Shown: piece after piece, positions 15,932-23,668 of the stretch
Layout of the letters: every line of letters begins with the position of its first letter
How positions within the stretch are numbered: the first letter of the stretch is position 1
Assembly (NCBI GenBank): GCA_052173355.1
Contig: JBQMYS010000012.1
Span: 1 to 26,830 of the forward strand
Source: JABZIP01 sp052173355
GTDB taxonomy: Bacteria; Bacillota; Clostridia; Peptostreptococcales; Anaerovoracaceae
Reading direction: 5' to 3'
Length of the DNA stretch: 26,830 bases
Notes under the pieces: generated by a model
What the model was told of the DNA's origin: nothing
What the model saw: the letters and a program-made list of their open reading frames with translations, nothing else
Database searches by the model: none
Made by a program: the position numbers and the translations under genes

Positions 15932-16000
15932 TATCATTTATAAACTTTATGTATATATGTTTGCTTAAATATTGAAATAAAAAATACTTTCTTGCGCGCA

Positions 16001-16029
16001 AAAAAAGTGGCATATCTAAAATGCCACTT
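16001..16029 (-). terminator. Terminator after the enoyl-CoA hydratase gene
   Basis: On the minus strand AAGTGGCAT (16021-16029) pairs with ATGCCACTT (16005-16013), loop of seven, followed by a run of T ending at 16001. The palindrome TTGCGCGCAA (15992-16001) starts immediately after it. Confidence 0.88.
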
Positions 16030-16062
16030 CCTAAATATACATGCTATTCTAAATTTTATATC

Positions 16063-16839
16063 TTATTTTCTTTCAAACTTCGCATCACGTTTTTCCAAAA
16101 ATGCAGTCATCCCCTCAGTTTTATCATCTGATGCAAAAGGCGCTGTAAACGTCTCAATTTCAAGAGTTGAAGCTGCCGCCATATCCAAATTATATCCTTT
16201 GTTTATCGCAAGTTTTGCACTTGATACAGCTATCGGTGCTTTGGAATTGATAGTTTTTGCAATTTTTTCGGCTTCCGCAATCAAATCATCTGCAGGAACA
16301 ACCTTTTCAACAAGTCCTATTCGATTTGCTTCCTCGGCAGATATAATTTCAGCAGTCATAATAAGATATTTAGCCATGCCTTTCCCTACCAACCTGGATA
16401 ACCTTTGTGTTCCTCCAAATCCGGGAATTATTCCTAAATTAACCTCAGGTTGTCCGAACTTAGCTTTTTCAGATGCCACACGAATATCACAAGCCATAGC
16501 AAGTTCGCATCCTCCACCAAGTGCAAAGCCGTTTACCGCTGCAATAACAGGCTTACTCAAGTTTTCAATAGTGTTCATTACATTATGCCCCGCTATCATC
16601 ATCTCGCGTCCCTGGATTGCATTCATTGAGTTCATCTGTGCTATGTCAGCTCCTGCGACAAACGCTTTACCCTCGCCTGTAAGTATTACGCTATACACTT
16701 CATCATCTTGCTCAATATTGTAAAATGCGCATGAAAGTTCATTTAAAACATCCATATTAAGTGCATTCATAGCCTTCGGTCTGTCGATTTTGATGTAAGC
16801 AATTTTGTCTTTCACTTCTACCTTTATATTTTCGTACAT
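16063..16839 (-). CDS. Enoyl-CoA hydratase / crotonase family protein
   Basis: 258 residues, standard for a short-chain enoyl-CoA hydratase. KAFVAGADIAQM (AGAD at 62-65) and GFALGGGCELAMACD form the oxyanion-hole region. Glu112 and Glu132 (in PEVNLGIIPGFGGTQRL) have the 20-residue spacing of the two catalytic glutamates, so hydration of crotonyl-CoA-type substrates is likely. In anaerobes this step serves butyrate formation or amino-acid/fatty-acid breakdown, but none of the usual partners (3-hydroxybutyryl-CoA dehydrogenase, thiolase, butyryl-CoA dehydrogenase) is adjacent. An ATG two codons upstream (16845) is possible; GAGGG lies only about three bases from it but a normal distance from the one chosen. 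Confidence 0.9.
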   Translation of the reverse strand: MYENIKVEVKDKIAYIKIDRPKAMNALNMDVLNELSCAFYNIEQDDEVYSVILTGEGKAFVAGADIAQMNSMNAIQGREMMIAGHNVMNTIENLSKPVIAAVNGFALGGGCELAMACDIRVASEKAKFGQPEVNLGIIPGFGGTQRLSRLVGKGMAKYLIMTAEIISAEEANRIGLVEKVVPADDLIAEAEKIAKTINSKAPIAVSSAKLAINKGYNLDMAAASTLEIETFTAPFASDDKTEGMTAFLEKRDAKFERK

Positions 16840-16889
16840 AGTCATTTCCCTCTTTTCTCAAGAATATTTACCATTCGGCATTTGTTAAT

Positions 16890-16898
16890 ATAATAACA
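16890..16898 (-). promoter_or_regulatory. Extended -10 upstream of the enoyl-CoA hydratase gene
   Basis: TGTTATTAT on the minus strand is an extended -10 (TG-n-TATTAT) about 50 bases before the start. No clear -35. It lies in the 112-base gap after iscU, where I see no strong terminator. Confidence 0.4.
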
Positions 16899-16951
16899 CA
16901 TTACAAATAAGTTTTCTATCCTTTTTGAAATAAAATTTCTATGCACATTTA

Positions 16952-17401
16952 TTATTCTTGCGGTATATCGTGATGATCATCTTCATCTGCATTCGGATCG
17001 AATCCTTCGAGCCCTTTATAAGTCTTGCCGGTTTTTTGTGCATAATCATAAATCGCCGATTTAATAGCATGGTCTGCAAGAACCGAGCAGTGAATTTTTA
17101 TAGGCGGAAGTCCCCCCAGTTCATCAACAATTTGCCTATTTGTAATAGCAAGCGCCTCGTCTACGGTCTTTCCGATTATCATATCCGTAGCAACACTTGA
17201 CGATGCTATTGCTGAACCGCAACCGAAAGTTTTAAACTTGGCATCGGTAATTACATCGTTTTCATCAATTTTAACATCTATTTTCATCATATCGCCACAA
17301 ACAGGACTTCCATAAGTACCGCTTCCGCTTGCATTTTCTATTTCTCCAACATTTTGTGGATGCATAAAATGCTCCATAACTTTTTCATTATACATTGCCA
17401 T
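16952..17401 (-). CDS. iscU: Iron-sulfur cluster scaffold protein IscU / NifU N-terminal type
   Basis: 149 residues. IscU proteins hold nascent Fe-S clusters built with sulfur from IscS. The three cluster-binding cysteines are C35 (in GSPVCGD, with Asp37), C61 (in KTFGCGSAIASSS) and C105 (in KIHCSVLADHA). The N-terminus AMYNEKVMEHFMHPQNVGE is typical of the clostridial branch. The C-terminus carries an acidic/His stretch NADEDDHHDIPQE that may bind metal, which is inference. The frame opens at a TTG at 17413 overlapping iscS, but the ATG at 17401 (or 17395) is more likely. The stop of iscS lies just inside, so the two genes are translationally coupled. Confidence 0.94.
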   Translation of the reverse strand: MAMYNEKVMEHFMHPQNVGEIENASGSGTYGSPVCGDMMKIDVKIDENDVITDAKFKTFGCGSAIASSSVATDMIIGKTVDEALAITNRQIVDELGGLPPIKIHCSVLADHAIKSAIYDYAQKTGKTYKGLEGFDPNADEDDHHDIPQE

Positions 17402-17406
17402 TTTGT

Positions 17407-18576
17407 TTACCAACCTTTCTCCTCTGAAATGGAAGATATTTCTCTAAGCCTACTAACTATCTTAGTAAGTTCCGAAACGACATAGTCTATATCTTCTTTC
17501 GTTGTAAAATCACCTACCGTAAACCTAAGTGACCCATGTATCTTCTCAACAGGAACTCCTATTGCATCAAGCACATGAGACGGAGTAAGCGAAGCTGACG
17601 AACACGCCGAACCCGTAGATACGGATATACCTTTCATATCCAAAAATAAAAGAATCGCTTCGCCCTCAATATACTCAAATGTTATATTCGCATTTGCAGG
17701 ATGTCTTAAATTCCTGCTTCCGTTTAACATAACATGGGGTATTTGCTGCGTTATCCGCTCTACTAAATAATCTCTAAGTTCTTTCATTTTAAAGATATGC
17801 TCATCTAAATTCAATCTTGCAATTTCCGCAGCTTTTCCGAAACCTACTATTCCTGCCAAATTTTCAGTTCCCGCTCGCCTCTTTGACTCCTGCGCACCGC
17901 CAAACATATAATTTGAAATCTTTACACCGCTACGAATATAAAGCGCTCCTACACCTTTCGGTCCGTAAATCTTGTGTGCAGATATTGAAAGCAAATCAAC
18001 TCCCAAATCTTTTACATCTATATGCATATTTCCAAGCGCCTGCACGGCATCCGTATGGAATAAAATCCCATGTTTTTTCGCTATCGCGGCAAGTTCTTTA
18101 ATCGGTTGAACTGTTCCGATTTCATTGTTTACAGTCATTATACTGACCAATATGGTATCTTCTCTTATAGCTTCCTGCAATTTCTGCGGCTCTACAATTC
18201 CTTCTGCATTTACATCAAGATAGCTTACCTCAAAACCGTTTTTCTCCAGCTTCTCACACGTGTGAAGCAAAGCGTGATGCTCTATCTTGCTTGTTATTAT
18301 GTGCTTACCTTTTTTCGAAAGCGCATCGCATGCTCCGAATAATGCCCAATTATCGGCTTCTGTACCGCAAGATGTAAAAAATATTTCTTTTTCTTTAGCA
18401 TTTATCAGCTCCGCTACCTGTTCTCTCGCTTTTGCCAACGCTTCCTTTGATGGAGAAGAAAAAGAATAAAGGCTGGACGGATTTCCGAAATTTTCAGTAA
18501 AATAAGGCAACATAGCATCCAAAACCTCTTTTTTTACCGGTGTTGTCGCTGAATAATCTAAATATACCTGTCTCAT
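17407..18576 (-). CDS. iscS: Cysteine desulfurase, NifS/IscS type
   Basis: 389 residues. A PLP enzyme that removes sulfur from cysteine and hands it to the scaffold. It starts with YLDYSATTP, and has FTSCGTEADNWAL, SKIEHHAL (H100/H101), HTDAVQA (the PLP-ring Asp), the Schiff-base lysine K202 in SAHKIYGPKG, and the persulfide loop STGSACSSAS with Cys325. The insertion of a second cysteine close to the reactive one (CSSAS loop) fits the group that serves IscU. AAGGAG precedes the ATG by about six bases. Followed directly by iscU; no iscR regulator gene lies upstream. Confidence 0.96.
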   Translation of the reverse strand: MRQVYLDYSATTPVKKEVLDAMLPYFTENFGNPSSLYSFSSPSKEALAKAREQVAELINAKEKEIFFTSCGTEADNWALFGACDALSKKGKHIITSKIEHHALLHTCEKLEKNGFEVSYLDVNAEGIVEPQKLQEAIREDTILVSIMTVNNEIGTVQPIKELAAIAKKHGILFHTDAVQALGNMHIDVKDLGVDLLSISAHKIYGPKGVGALYIRSGVKISNYMFGGAQESKRRAGTENLAGIVGFGKAAEIARLNLDEHIFKMKELRDYLVERITQQIPHVMLNGSRNLRHPANANITFEYIEGEAILLFLDMKGISVSTGSACSSASLTPSHVLDAIGVPVEKIHGSLRFTVGDFTTKEDIDYVVSELTKIVSRLREISSISEEKGW

Positions 18577-18636
18577 AAAATACTCCTTGCTTATATCAAA
18601 TTTTGACCACTATATTTTTGACTTTTACTTTATACC

Positions 18637-18645
18637 TTTATACCA
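18637..18645 (-). promoter_or_regulatory. Extended -10 upstream of iscS
   Basis: TGG-TATAAA on the minus strand, about 60 bases before the iscS start, with no obvious -35. The gap between the DUF896 gene and iscS (18577-18701) has no convincing terminator; only a 4-bp CTAT/ATAG hairpin is seen, so read-through from the upstream operon is possible. Confidence 0.45.
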
Positions 18646-18701
18646 TTTTTTTAAGTGTATAAACGCAATTTTATAAATTTCCTATCAAAATAGTATGTTT
18701 T

Positions 18702-18875
18702 TTATTTATCCACGATCTCAATGTTTTCAAGCTGAGAACGCAAGCTTGCTTTAAAAGCTTCCACATAAGCTTTCCTCAATTTTTGTTGCTCAGCTTTTTC
18801 TATTTCGGTCAATCCCTCTATTTTTGATTTTCTAGCAAGAAAATTTATCCTGGCTATATCCTTTTCACTAACCAT
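18702..18875 (-). CDS. DUF896 / UPF0291 (YnzC-type) small protein
   Basis: 57 residues, short but clear. It starts MVSEKDIARINFLARKSKIE and continues GLTEIEKAEQQKLRKAYVEA, matching the two-helix DUF896 pattern (IARIN.LA.K, T.EEKAEQQ.LR..Y). Bacillus YnzC has the same pattern and a longer tail; here the protein ends soon after helix two (NIEIVDK). The function of the family is not established; YnzC is part of the Bacillus SOS-controlled yneA-yneB-ynzC operon. The first eight bases overlap the end of the recombinase-like gene upstream, with AAGGAAATGA as ribosome site inside that gene, so translation is probably coupled. This gene is easily missed by length cut-offs. Confidence 0.9.
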   Translation of the reverse strand: MVSEKDIARINFLARKSKIEGLTEIEKAEQQKLRKAYVEAFKASLRSQLENIEIVDK

Positions 18876-19437
18876 TCATTTCCTTTCTTTTGGCACGTAT
18901 AAGAGTACTTTTGCTAATTCCAAGTTCTTCTTCAACTTTTCTATAACTCATAGTTTCGAGCATAGAAAGCGCTTGCTGAATTTTTTCATCACTAAATTTT
19001 TGCGGTCTGCCTTCCCGAAAATCCGTTTTTTCTTTAGCAATAGCTTTGCCTATCTGAGTTCTTTCAACCATCATTACCCTTTCAAATTGCAATATAGCTT
19101 CAAGCACTGTAATAATATTTTTTCCGGAAGGTCCATTGTCAATTATTCCTAAATTTAAGATATTTATCCTTATAGCCTTTTTCATCGCAAGTTCTATTAT
19201 ATCTAGTGCACCCTTTACAGACCCGCACAACCTGTCCAAACTCTGAACAACTATCGTATCCCTTCCGAACATGCCATCTATACTTTCTATCAAAATTGGA
19301 CGTTCATTAGGCATTTTATAATTTTCCACTATTATCTTCGCGCTGGGATAATGCTTCAAAAGAACCTGCTCCTGTTCTTCTTTAGAAGATGCCTTAGATA
19401 TTCCTTTTTCATGAAAACTTACATATCCATATATCAT
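18868..19437 (-). CDS. Serine recombinase (resolvase) homologue lacking the catalytic serine, YneB-like position
   Basis: 189 residues with the fold of a small serine resolvase: N-terminal domain, long E helix (VLEAILQFERVMMVERTQIG) and a C-terminal Hin-like helix-turn-helix (SYRKVEEELGISKSTLIRAKR). The start reads MIYGYVSFHEKG where active enzymes have YGYARVSTxxQ, so the conserved Arg is Ser7 and the nucleophilic Ser is His9. Further on, DRLGR is DRLCG, so a third catalytic Arg is lost, while the Asp-Arg, the Arg of the NERPIL stretch and the E-helix ER residues remain. Strand exchange is therefore unlikely; DNA binding may be kept. It overlaps the SPFH stop (ATGA) and the DUF896 gene by eight bases. 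The pairing with DUF896 recalls Bacillus yneB-ynzC, but yneA and lexA are absent here. Confidence 0.88.
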   Translation of the reverse strand: MIYGYVSFHEKGISKASSKEEQEQVLLKHYPSAKIIVENYKMPNERPILIESIDGMFGRDTIVVQSLDRLCGSVKGALDIIELAMKKAIRINILNLGIIDNGPSGKNIITVLEAILQFERVMMVERTQIGKAIAKEKTDFREGRPQKFSDEKIQQALSMLETMSYRKVEEELGISKSTLIRAKRKEMNG

Positions 19438-20375
19438 TTTCGTTCATCCTTAACTATTTCGCTGAATGCAGTTGCAAGACCTGCTATTGCCTGTATTTCG
19501 GACGGTATTATTATTTTAGTCGCTTGTCCGTTCGCCGCTTCTTTAAATGCTTCCATACTCTTGATTGCCAAAACTTCTTTGTTTGGATTTGATTCTACGA
19601 GCATCTTTATGCTATCAGCTGTCGCCTGCTGAACCATTCGAATCGCTTCCGCTTCTCCTTCCGCCTTTCTGATAGCCGCTTGCTTTTGCGCTTCCGCCTT
19701 TAATATAACAGCTTCTTTTTCAGCCTCCGCTTCAAGTATTACGGATGCTTTATTACCTTCGGCGATCAATACCGCAGACTTTTTTTCTCCCTCGGCTTTC
19801 AAAATAGCCTCTCGTCTTTCACGTTCCGCTCTCATCTGCTTTTCCATAGCAACCTGTATATCTCTTGGAGGTGTTATATTTTTTACTTCAACTCGATTTA
19901 TCTTGATTCCCCAAGCATCTGTTGCTTCATCCAAAACAACTCTAATCTTGCTGTTAATATGCTCTCTACTTGTAAGTGTACCGTCAAGTTCCAATTCTCC
20001 TATAATGTTTCTAAGCGTTGTAGCTGTAAGATTTTCAATAGCCGCCATAGGATTTACAACTCCGTATGTGTAAAGCTTCGGATCTGTTATCTGAAAATAA
20101 ACAACAGTATCTATTTCCATAGTTACATTATCTTTTGTAATTACGGGCTGAGGTGGAAAATCTATTACATTTTCCTTTAACGAAACTTTTTTTGCTATTG
20201 CATCTACCATAGGAATTTTAAAATGAAGCCCAACTCCCCAAGTTTCATGATAAGCTCCGAGCCTTTCCAATACATATGCTTGTGCCTGCGGTACTATCCT
20301 GATATTAGTTACCAATAACAAGATAATTAAAATTATCAAACCCAACGCTGCGATTACACCAAATAAACTTTCCAT
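19434..20375 (-). CDS. SPFH/Band 7 membrane protein, stomatin/QmcA type
   Basis: 313 residues. One N-terminal membrane helix (about 5-27), then the SPFH domain beginning RIVPQAQAYVLERLGAYHETW and running to about residue 190, then an Ala/Glu/Lys heptad-rich coiled coil (about 175-255, e.g. AEGEKKSAVLIAEGNKASV) and a short C-terminal tail. Such proteins form large membrane-associated oligomers that organise lipid microdomains or surround membrane proteases. The upstream neighbour NfeD is the standard genetic partner of this family, giving a QmcA-YbbJ-like pair. GGAAGGAAAG precedes the ATG. The stop overlaps the recombinase-like start. Confidence 0.95.
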   Translation of the reverse strand: MESLFGVIAALGLIILIILLLVTNIRIVPQAQAYVLERLGAYHETWGVGLHFKIPMVDAIAKKVSLKENVIDFPPQPVITKDNVTMEIDTVVYFQITDPKLYTYGVVNPMAAIENLTATTLRNIIGELELDGTLTSREHINSKIRVVLDEATDAWGIKINRVEVKNITPPRDIQVAMEKQMRAERERREAILKAEGEKKSAVLIAEGNKASVILEAEAEKEAVILKAEAQKQAAIRKAEGEAEAIRMVQQATADSIKMLVESNPNKEVLAIKSMEAFKEAANGQATKIIIPSEIQAIAGLATAFSEIVKDERK

Positions 20376-20392
20376 ACTTTCCTTCCCCTTAT

Positions 20393-20833
20393 CTATTTAT
20401 CAATTTTAGCGACAACCAATTTTACGCCTTCTATTTTCTTGACTAAAACCTTTGTATTTTTTTCTATTACGGAATCATCCTCTGCCACTGCCGTCCATTC
20501 AAGCCCGTTAAGTCTGACCTGACCCGTATCGCATTCCTGTATTTTTTCTGTTACTATCCCGATTTTGCCGACAAGCGCTTCCACATTGGTAGGAATTGTT
20601 TTGGGATTAAACTTTTTCATAGCTATGGGTCTTGTAAATATCAAAAGCACTATCGAAACTGAAATAAAAACCGCTATCTGAACAGGCAATGTAAATCCTA
20701 CTATCGCACATACCGCGGCAACCAGTGCCCCTCCGCAAAACCATATAGTTGCGAGCCCCTGCGTAAAGATTTCAACCAATCCCAACAGCAAAAGCAACAA
20801 CACCCAAAAAATCGGTAAACTGAATTCCGACAT
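20393..20833 (-). CDS. NfeD family protein, short form (membrane plus OB-fold)
   Basis: 146 residues. Three to four membrane helices fill about residues 1-72 (FWVLLLLLLGLVEIFTQGLA, then a Gly/Ala/Val stretch and VQIAVFISVSIVLLIF). The C-terminal 60 residues are the soluble OB-fold: LVGKIGIVTEKI, TGQVRLNGLEWTAVAED and NTKVLVKKIEGVKLVV. The protease domain of long NfeD proteins is absent, so this is the short type that pairs with SPFH proteins. Two ATGs are possible; AAGGAGGA lies one base from the upstream one (20839) but seven from the ATG chosen. It begins 15 bases after the DUF1275 gene and ends 17 bases before the SPFH gene. Confidence 0.93.
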   Translation of the reverse strand: MSEFSLPIFWVLLLLLLGLVEIFTQGLATIWFCGGALVAAVCAIVGFTLPVQIAVFISVSIVLLIFTRPIAMKKFNPKTIPTNVEALVGKIGIVTEKIQECDTGQVRLNGLEWTAVAEDDSVIEKNTKVLVKKIEGVKLVVAKIDK

Positions 20834-20848
20834 ATACATTCCTCCTTT

Positions 20849-21526
20849 TCAAACGCATTTTTTTTCTGACTTTTTCGGCATCATCAAAATAAAACTTATC
20901 AATAACAAAAAGCATGAAATCCATATCGTTTTCATTGCCAAGTATTTAGTAAAAAACATACTTATTGCCGCTCCGCTCGCAAATGCAAATATTATGGTGT
21001 AATAAAAACCGACCTTCTTGAGTTTTTCCCTATCCTTTGTTCTAAAAAACTCAGATAAAGCCGCCGTTCCGCTTCTAAGATTTCCTACACACATGGTAGT
21101 TACATACACATTGCCGTCTGCGTGCCTAAATGCCTGTACTTGGAGCGCACATACCACCGATACCATAAGTGATGCAACAAGATTGTAAGATTGCGGTAAA
21201 AGCCCTACCAAAAGCAAAGTAATTATTTCTAAAAACACGATTATCTGCCTCCAGTGAATACTGCTCATCTGCTTCAAATTTCCGCCTACCTGCTCTGTAA
21301 AAAATATTCCCGTCCCAAATGCCGCTATAGGTAGTGCATATTTAAAAACATCACGAAAATCCCCTAAAACCAAGCAATGGCTCATCATTATTATATTTCC
21401 CGTCTGCGCATTTGCAAATATTTTCCCGCGCATCACATACGTATACGCATCTTGACAACCTGCGGAAAGTGCCAAAATCAAGCCAATCGCAAAACTGTCC
21501 GATGCCTGCTTTTCAATTTCCTGCAT
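20849..21526 (-). CDS. YoaK / DUF1275 family membrane protein
   Basis: 225 residues with about six hydrophobic segments. Typical family stretches are SAGCQDAYTYVMRGKIFANAQTGNII near the start (Asp, then the FANAQTGN motif), LQVQAFRHADGN, and TTMCVGNLRSG. The family is widespread and its transport role is not established. The start ATG shares one base with the holA stop (TAATG), so it is translationally coupled to holA. The NfeD-SPFH pair follows immediately, suggesting that all three membrane proteins are made together. Confidence 0.9.
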   Translation of the reverse strand: MQEIEKQASDSFAIGLILALSAGCQDAYTYVMRGKIFANAQTGNIIMMSHCLVLGDFRDVFKYALPIAAFGTGIFFTEQVGGNLKQMSSIHWRQIIVFLEIITLLLVGLLPQSYNLVASLMVSVVCALQVQAFRHADGNVYVTTMCVGNLRSGTAALSEFFRTKDREKLKKVGFYYTIIFAFASGAAISMFFTKYLAMKTIWISCFLLLISFILMMPKKSEKKCV

Positions 21527-22599
21527 TACATTTCCCCTTTATTCATTATGAAGGATCCTGTAATTGAAAAAAATAATTCGAGTAAAAGTCCGGCTTGCAT
21601 AGTTCCCTCTTTAATCTTTCTATCCATAGAATAAATATTCTCCAAAGCTTTTATAATATCCTTTTTTTTACAATTATGCACAAATTCTGAAGCTTTCCTG
21701 ACTCGATATTCATGAACTTTTAAACCGCTCGAAATAGCATACACATTAAATCCCTCGTCTTTCATTTCGCTAATTTTAAGCATCAATTCAAACTGTGATG
21801 CGAGCAAAGCGATTATCTGATATTCATTAACTCCGTTTTTCATTATCGTATCCAAAATCAAAAGTGCGTGCTCAACATTACCTGCTGTTAGCGCATCAAG
21901 CATCGAAAATACACTGCTTTCCAAATTTTCCGATACAAAAACAAGCACATCGCTTGCTATCACCGTATTTGATTCGCTATATGCGCATATTTTTCTTATA
22001 TCATTTTCCAAATTATAAAGGGTATAATCGGTTTCTTTATTGAAATAGCCGCTGTTTTTTATTAACTGCGCAATCGCCGCCATCTCTATATCCTTGCCAT
22101 AGTTTGAAAAATGTTTAACTATAAAAGAATTCAAATCCTTTTCAGAAAGCGAATCGAAATTCAGTGCTGTTCCGTTTTTCTCTATAGCCTTAAACAGTTT
22201 CTTTCTTTTATCAACCTCAACAGCGGTAATAATCAAAATGGATTCATCCGAGATATTTTCAAACAATTTTAACATTTTTTGCTCATCGTCAACCTTTAAC
22301 GTTTTTCCGGCTTCCGTCTTTAGCGCAGTAAAGCCGCAAACTGCCACAACTTTCTTTTTCGATGCAATCGGAAACGTTTCAAGTGCAACCGTAAGATTAT
22401 CCACATCCAGCTTTTCATCATCAAAAACACTTAAATCCATAGTCTTTGTTTGGCTGTTTATATAGCTTCGTATTATTTCACTATAAGCCCAATCAACCAA
22501 AAACTGTTCTCGTCCATAAAGTAAAACAACTTTTGGGAAATTATTTTTACCAATCAATTTTGAAAAAGTTTTAAATGCGTGTTCCTCATTTTTTATCAT
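21526..22599 (-). CDS. holA: DNA polymerase III delta subunit
   Basis: 357 residues. HolA is the clamp-loader subunit that opens the sliding clamp. The start KNNFPKVVLLYGREQFLVDW is the typical family N-terminus, with the degenerate P-loop position, followed by LSVFDDEKLDVDNLTVALETFP and the domain III region LDALTAGNVEHALLILDTIMKNG. No functional Walker A is seen, as usual for delta. The start overlaps the stop of the upstream lipoprotein gene (ATGA). In many Firmicutes holA directly follows comEC; here one gene lies between. Confidence 0.93.
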   Translation of the reverse strand: MIKNEEHAFKTFSKLIGKNNFPKVVLLYGREQFLVDWAYSEIIRSYINSQTKTMDLSVFDDEKLDVDNLTVALETFPIASKKKVVAVCGFTALKTEAGKTLKVDDEQKMLKLFENISDESILIITAVEVDKRKKLFKAIEKNGTALNFDSLSEKDLNSFIVKHFSNYGKDIEMAAIAQLIKNSGYFNKETDYTLYNLENDIRKICAYSESNTVIASDVLVFVSENLESSVFSMLDALTAGNVEHALLILDTIMKNGVNEYQIIALLASQFELMLKISEMKDEGFNVYAISSGLKVHEYRVRKASEFVHNCKKKDIIKALENIYSMDRKIKEGTMQAGLLLELFFSITGSFIMNKGEM

Positions 22600-23597
22600 C
22601 TAAATCTCCACCTGCTGTTCAAATCTATATTTCTGGAAACGTAATAAGTATATCCATCTTCCTCACAATTTTTTTTAATATTCTCAAGTATATACGGTTG
22701 CAAGAATCCATATTCAATCAAATATACACTAAGCCCATAATCCTTACATTTGCTTAAATAGTCGTCATAATAAACTCTTTGCTCTGCACATTTTTTAATG
22801 TAATCCCGATATTCCTTGCTTTTGCCGTTTTCTTTTTTTACAAGTTCTTTAAACTCACTCGCATCTGCTCGCGTATTTATTTCTTCTTGATTTACACAAA
22901 AAATATTTTTATCCAAAAAATTTTCCGAAATTGCCTTGCGCACAAATACATCTGCACCGTTTATCATGATGTCCGGCTTGATTTTTGCCAAATTGTCAAG
23001 TATTTCACAAGCGGCCTCATACATACCTTCTTTTTTCGCATAATTTCCATACACATCTAAATTATCAACAAAGAAGCCGTCTGCCCCAAGTTCTTTTATG
23101 TATTCTGCCTGCTCATATATAAATTCCTGCCAGCGCTGATTTCGTATATCTACCCAAAATTCACCATCCCAACCTTCGTATTTCTCGAGTTTCAGGTCAT
23201 CAAACCGTCCGTCAGTCACAAAATTCGTATCAAGAGCACCGACATTTATATATACAAGTACCCTTTTATTCCCGTTTTCGTGTAAGACTTTTATATCGTC
23301 CGCATTTCCAAAGGCTGTATCAATTACCAGAACATTTAAATCTTTGTATTCTTCGCATTCCTCTGGGGTAACATCACCAAATCTGACCTCGTATGGTGCA
23401 TTAGGTCCGCCTGTCGTTAATTTTACGTAGTTTTTTTCAATAACATTTGGATCGGTGTCATTTGGAAAATCTATTAACTTGTTCGTGCAAGATACTACAT
23501 TCACCATGAGAAAAAAAACGAAAGCGAAAATGATTGCTACGTTAAACAAATTGACAACATTTTTATTCTTTGTATTTTTTTTGTTGTATATATCCAT
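22596..23597 (-). CDS. GH114/TM1410-like TIM-barrel lipoprotein
   Basis: 333 residues. A membrane-spanning signal segment (about 17-35) ends in VVSC, a good lipobox, so the protein is probably anchored outside the membrane by Cys37. The remainder resembles the TM1410/GH114 glycosidase fold: NVLVIDTAFGN, KRVLVYINVGALDT, EFWVDIRNQRWQEFI, GADGFFVDNLDVYGNY (candidate acidic residues), DIMINGADVFVRK, QRVYYDDYLSKCKDYGLSVYLIEYG. GH114 enzymes include endo-alpha-1,4-polygalactosaminidase, but the substrate here is unknown. It begins 71 bases after comEC with ribosome site AAGGAATAA, and its stop overlaps the holA start. Confidence 0.87.
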   Translation of the reverse strand: MDIYNKKNTKNKNVVNLFNVAIIFAFVFFLMVNVVSCTNKLIDFPNDTDPNVIEKNYVKLTTGGPNAPYEVRFGDVTPEECEEYKDLNVLVIDTAFGNADDIKVLHENGNKRVLVYINVGALDTNFVTDGRFDDLKLEKYEGWDGEFWVDIRNQRWQEFIYEQAEYIKELGADGFFVDNLDVYGNYAKKEGMYEAACEILDNLAKIKPDIMINGADVFVRKAISENFLDKNIFCVNQEEINTRADASEFKELVKKENGKSKEYRDYIKKCAEQRVYYDDYLSKCKDYGLSVYLIEYGFLQPYILENIKKNCEEDGYTYYVSRNIDLNSRWRFR

Positions 23598-23668
23598 TTA
23601 TTCCTTACTTCCTCATTGCCAATGCGCATCATATAGATAATATCACATATTGTGTAAATTTTCCACAC

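Noticed and set aside
15992..16723. 243-residue plus-strand open frame
   Set aside because: Antisense to the enoyl-CoA hydratase gene, runs through its terminator, has no ribosome site and no recognisable family.
18577..18701. T-box or other riboswitch in front of iscS
   Set aside because: The gap is short and AT-rich, without a conserved T-box sequence, a specifier stem or a terminator hairpin.
18868..19437. Resolvase as evidence of a transposon or integrated element
   Set aside because: No transposase, terminal repeats or att-like duplications are seen, key catalytic residues are lost, and the gene is interlocked with operon neighbours.
23598..23668. Internal promoter before the GH114 lipoprotein (TTTACA, 17 bases, TATATG)
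   Set aside because: The -10 is poor and the region is AT-rich, so the match is not convincing.
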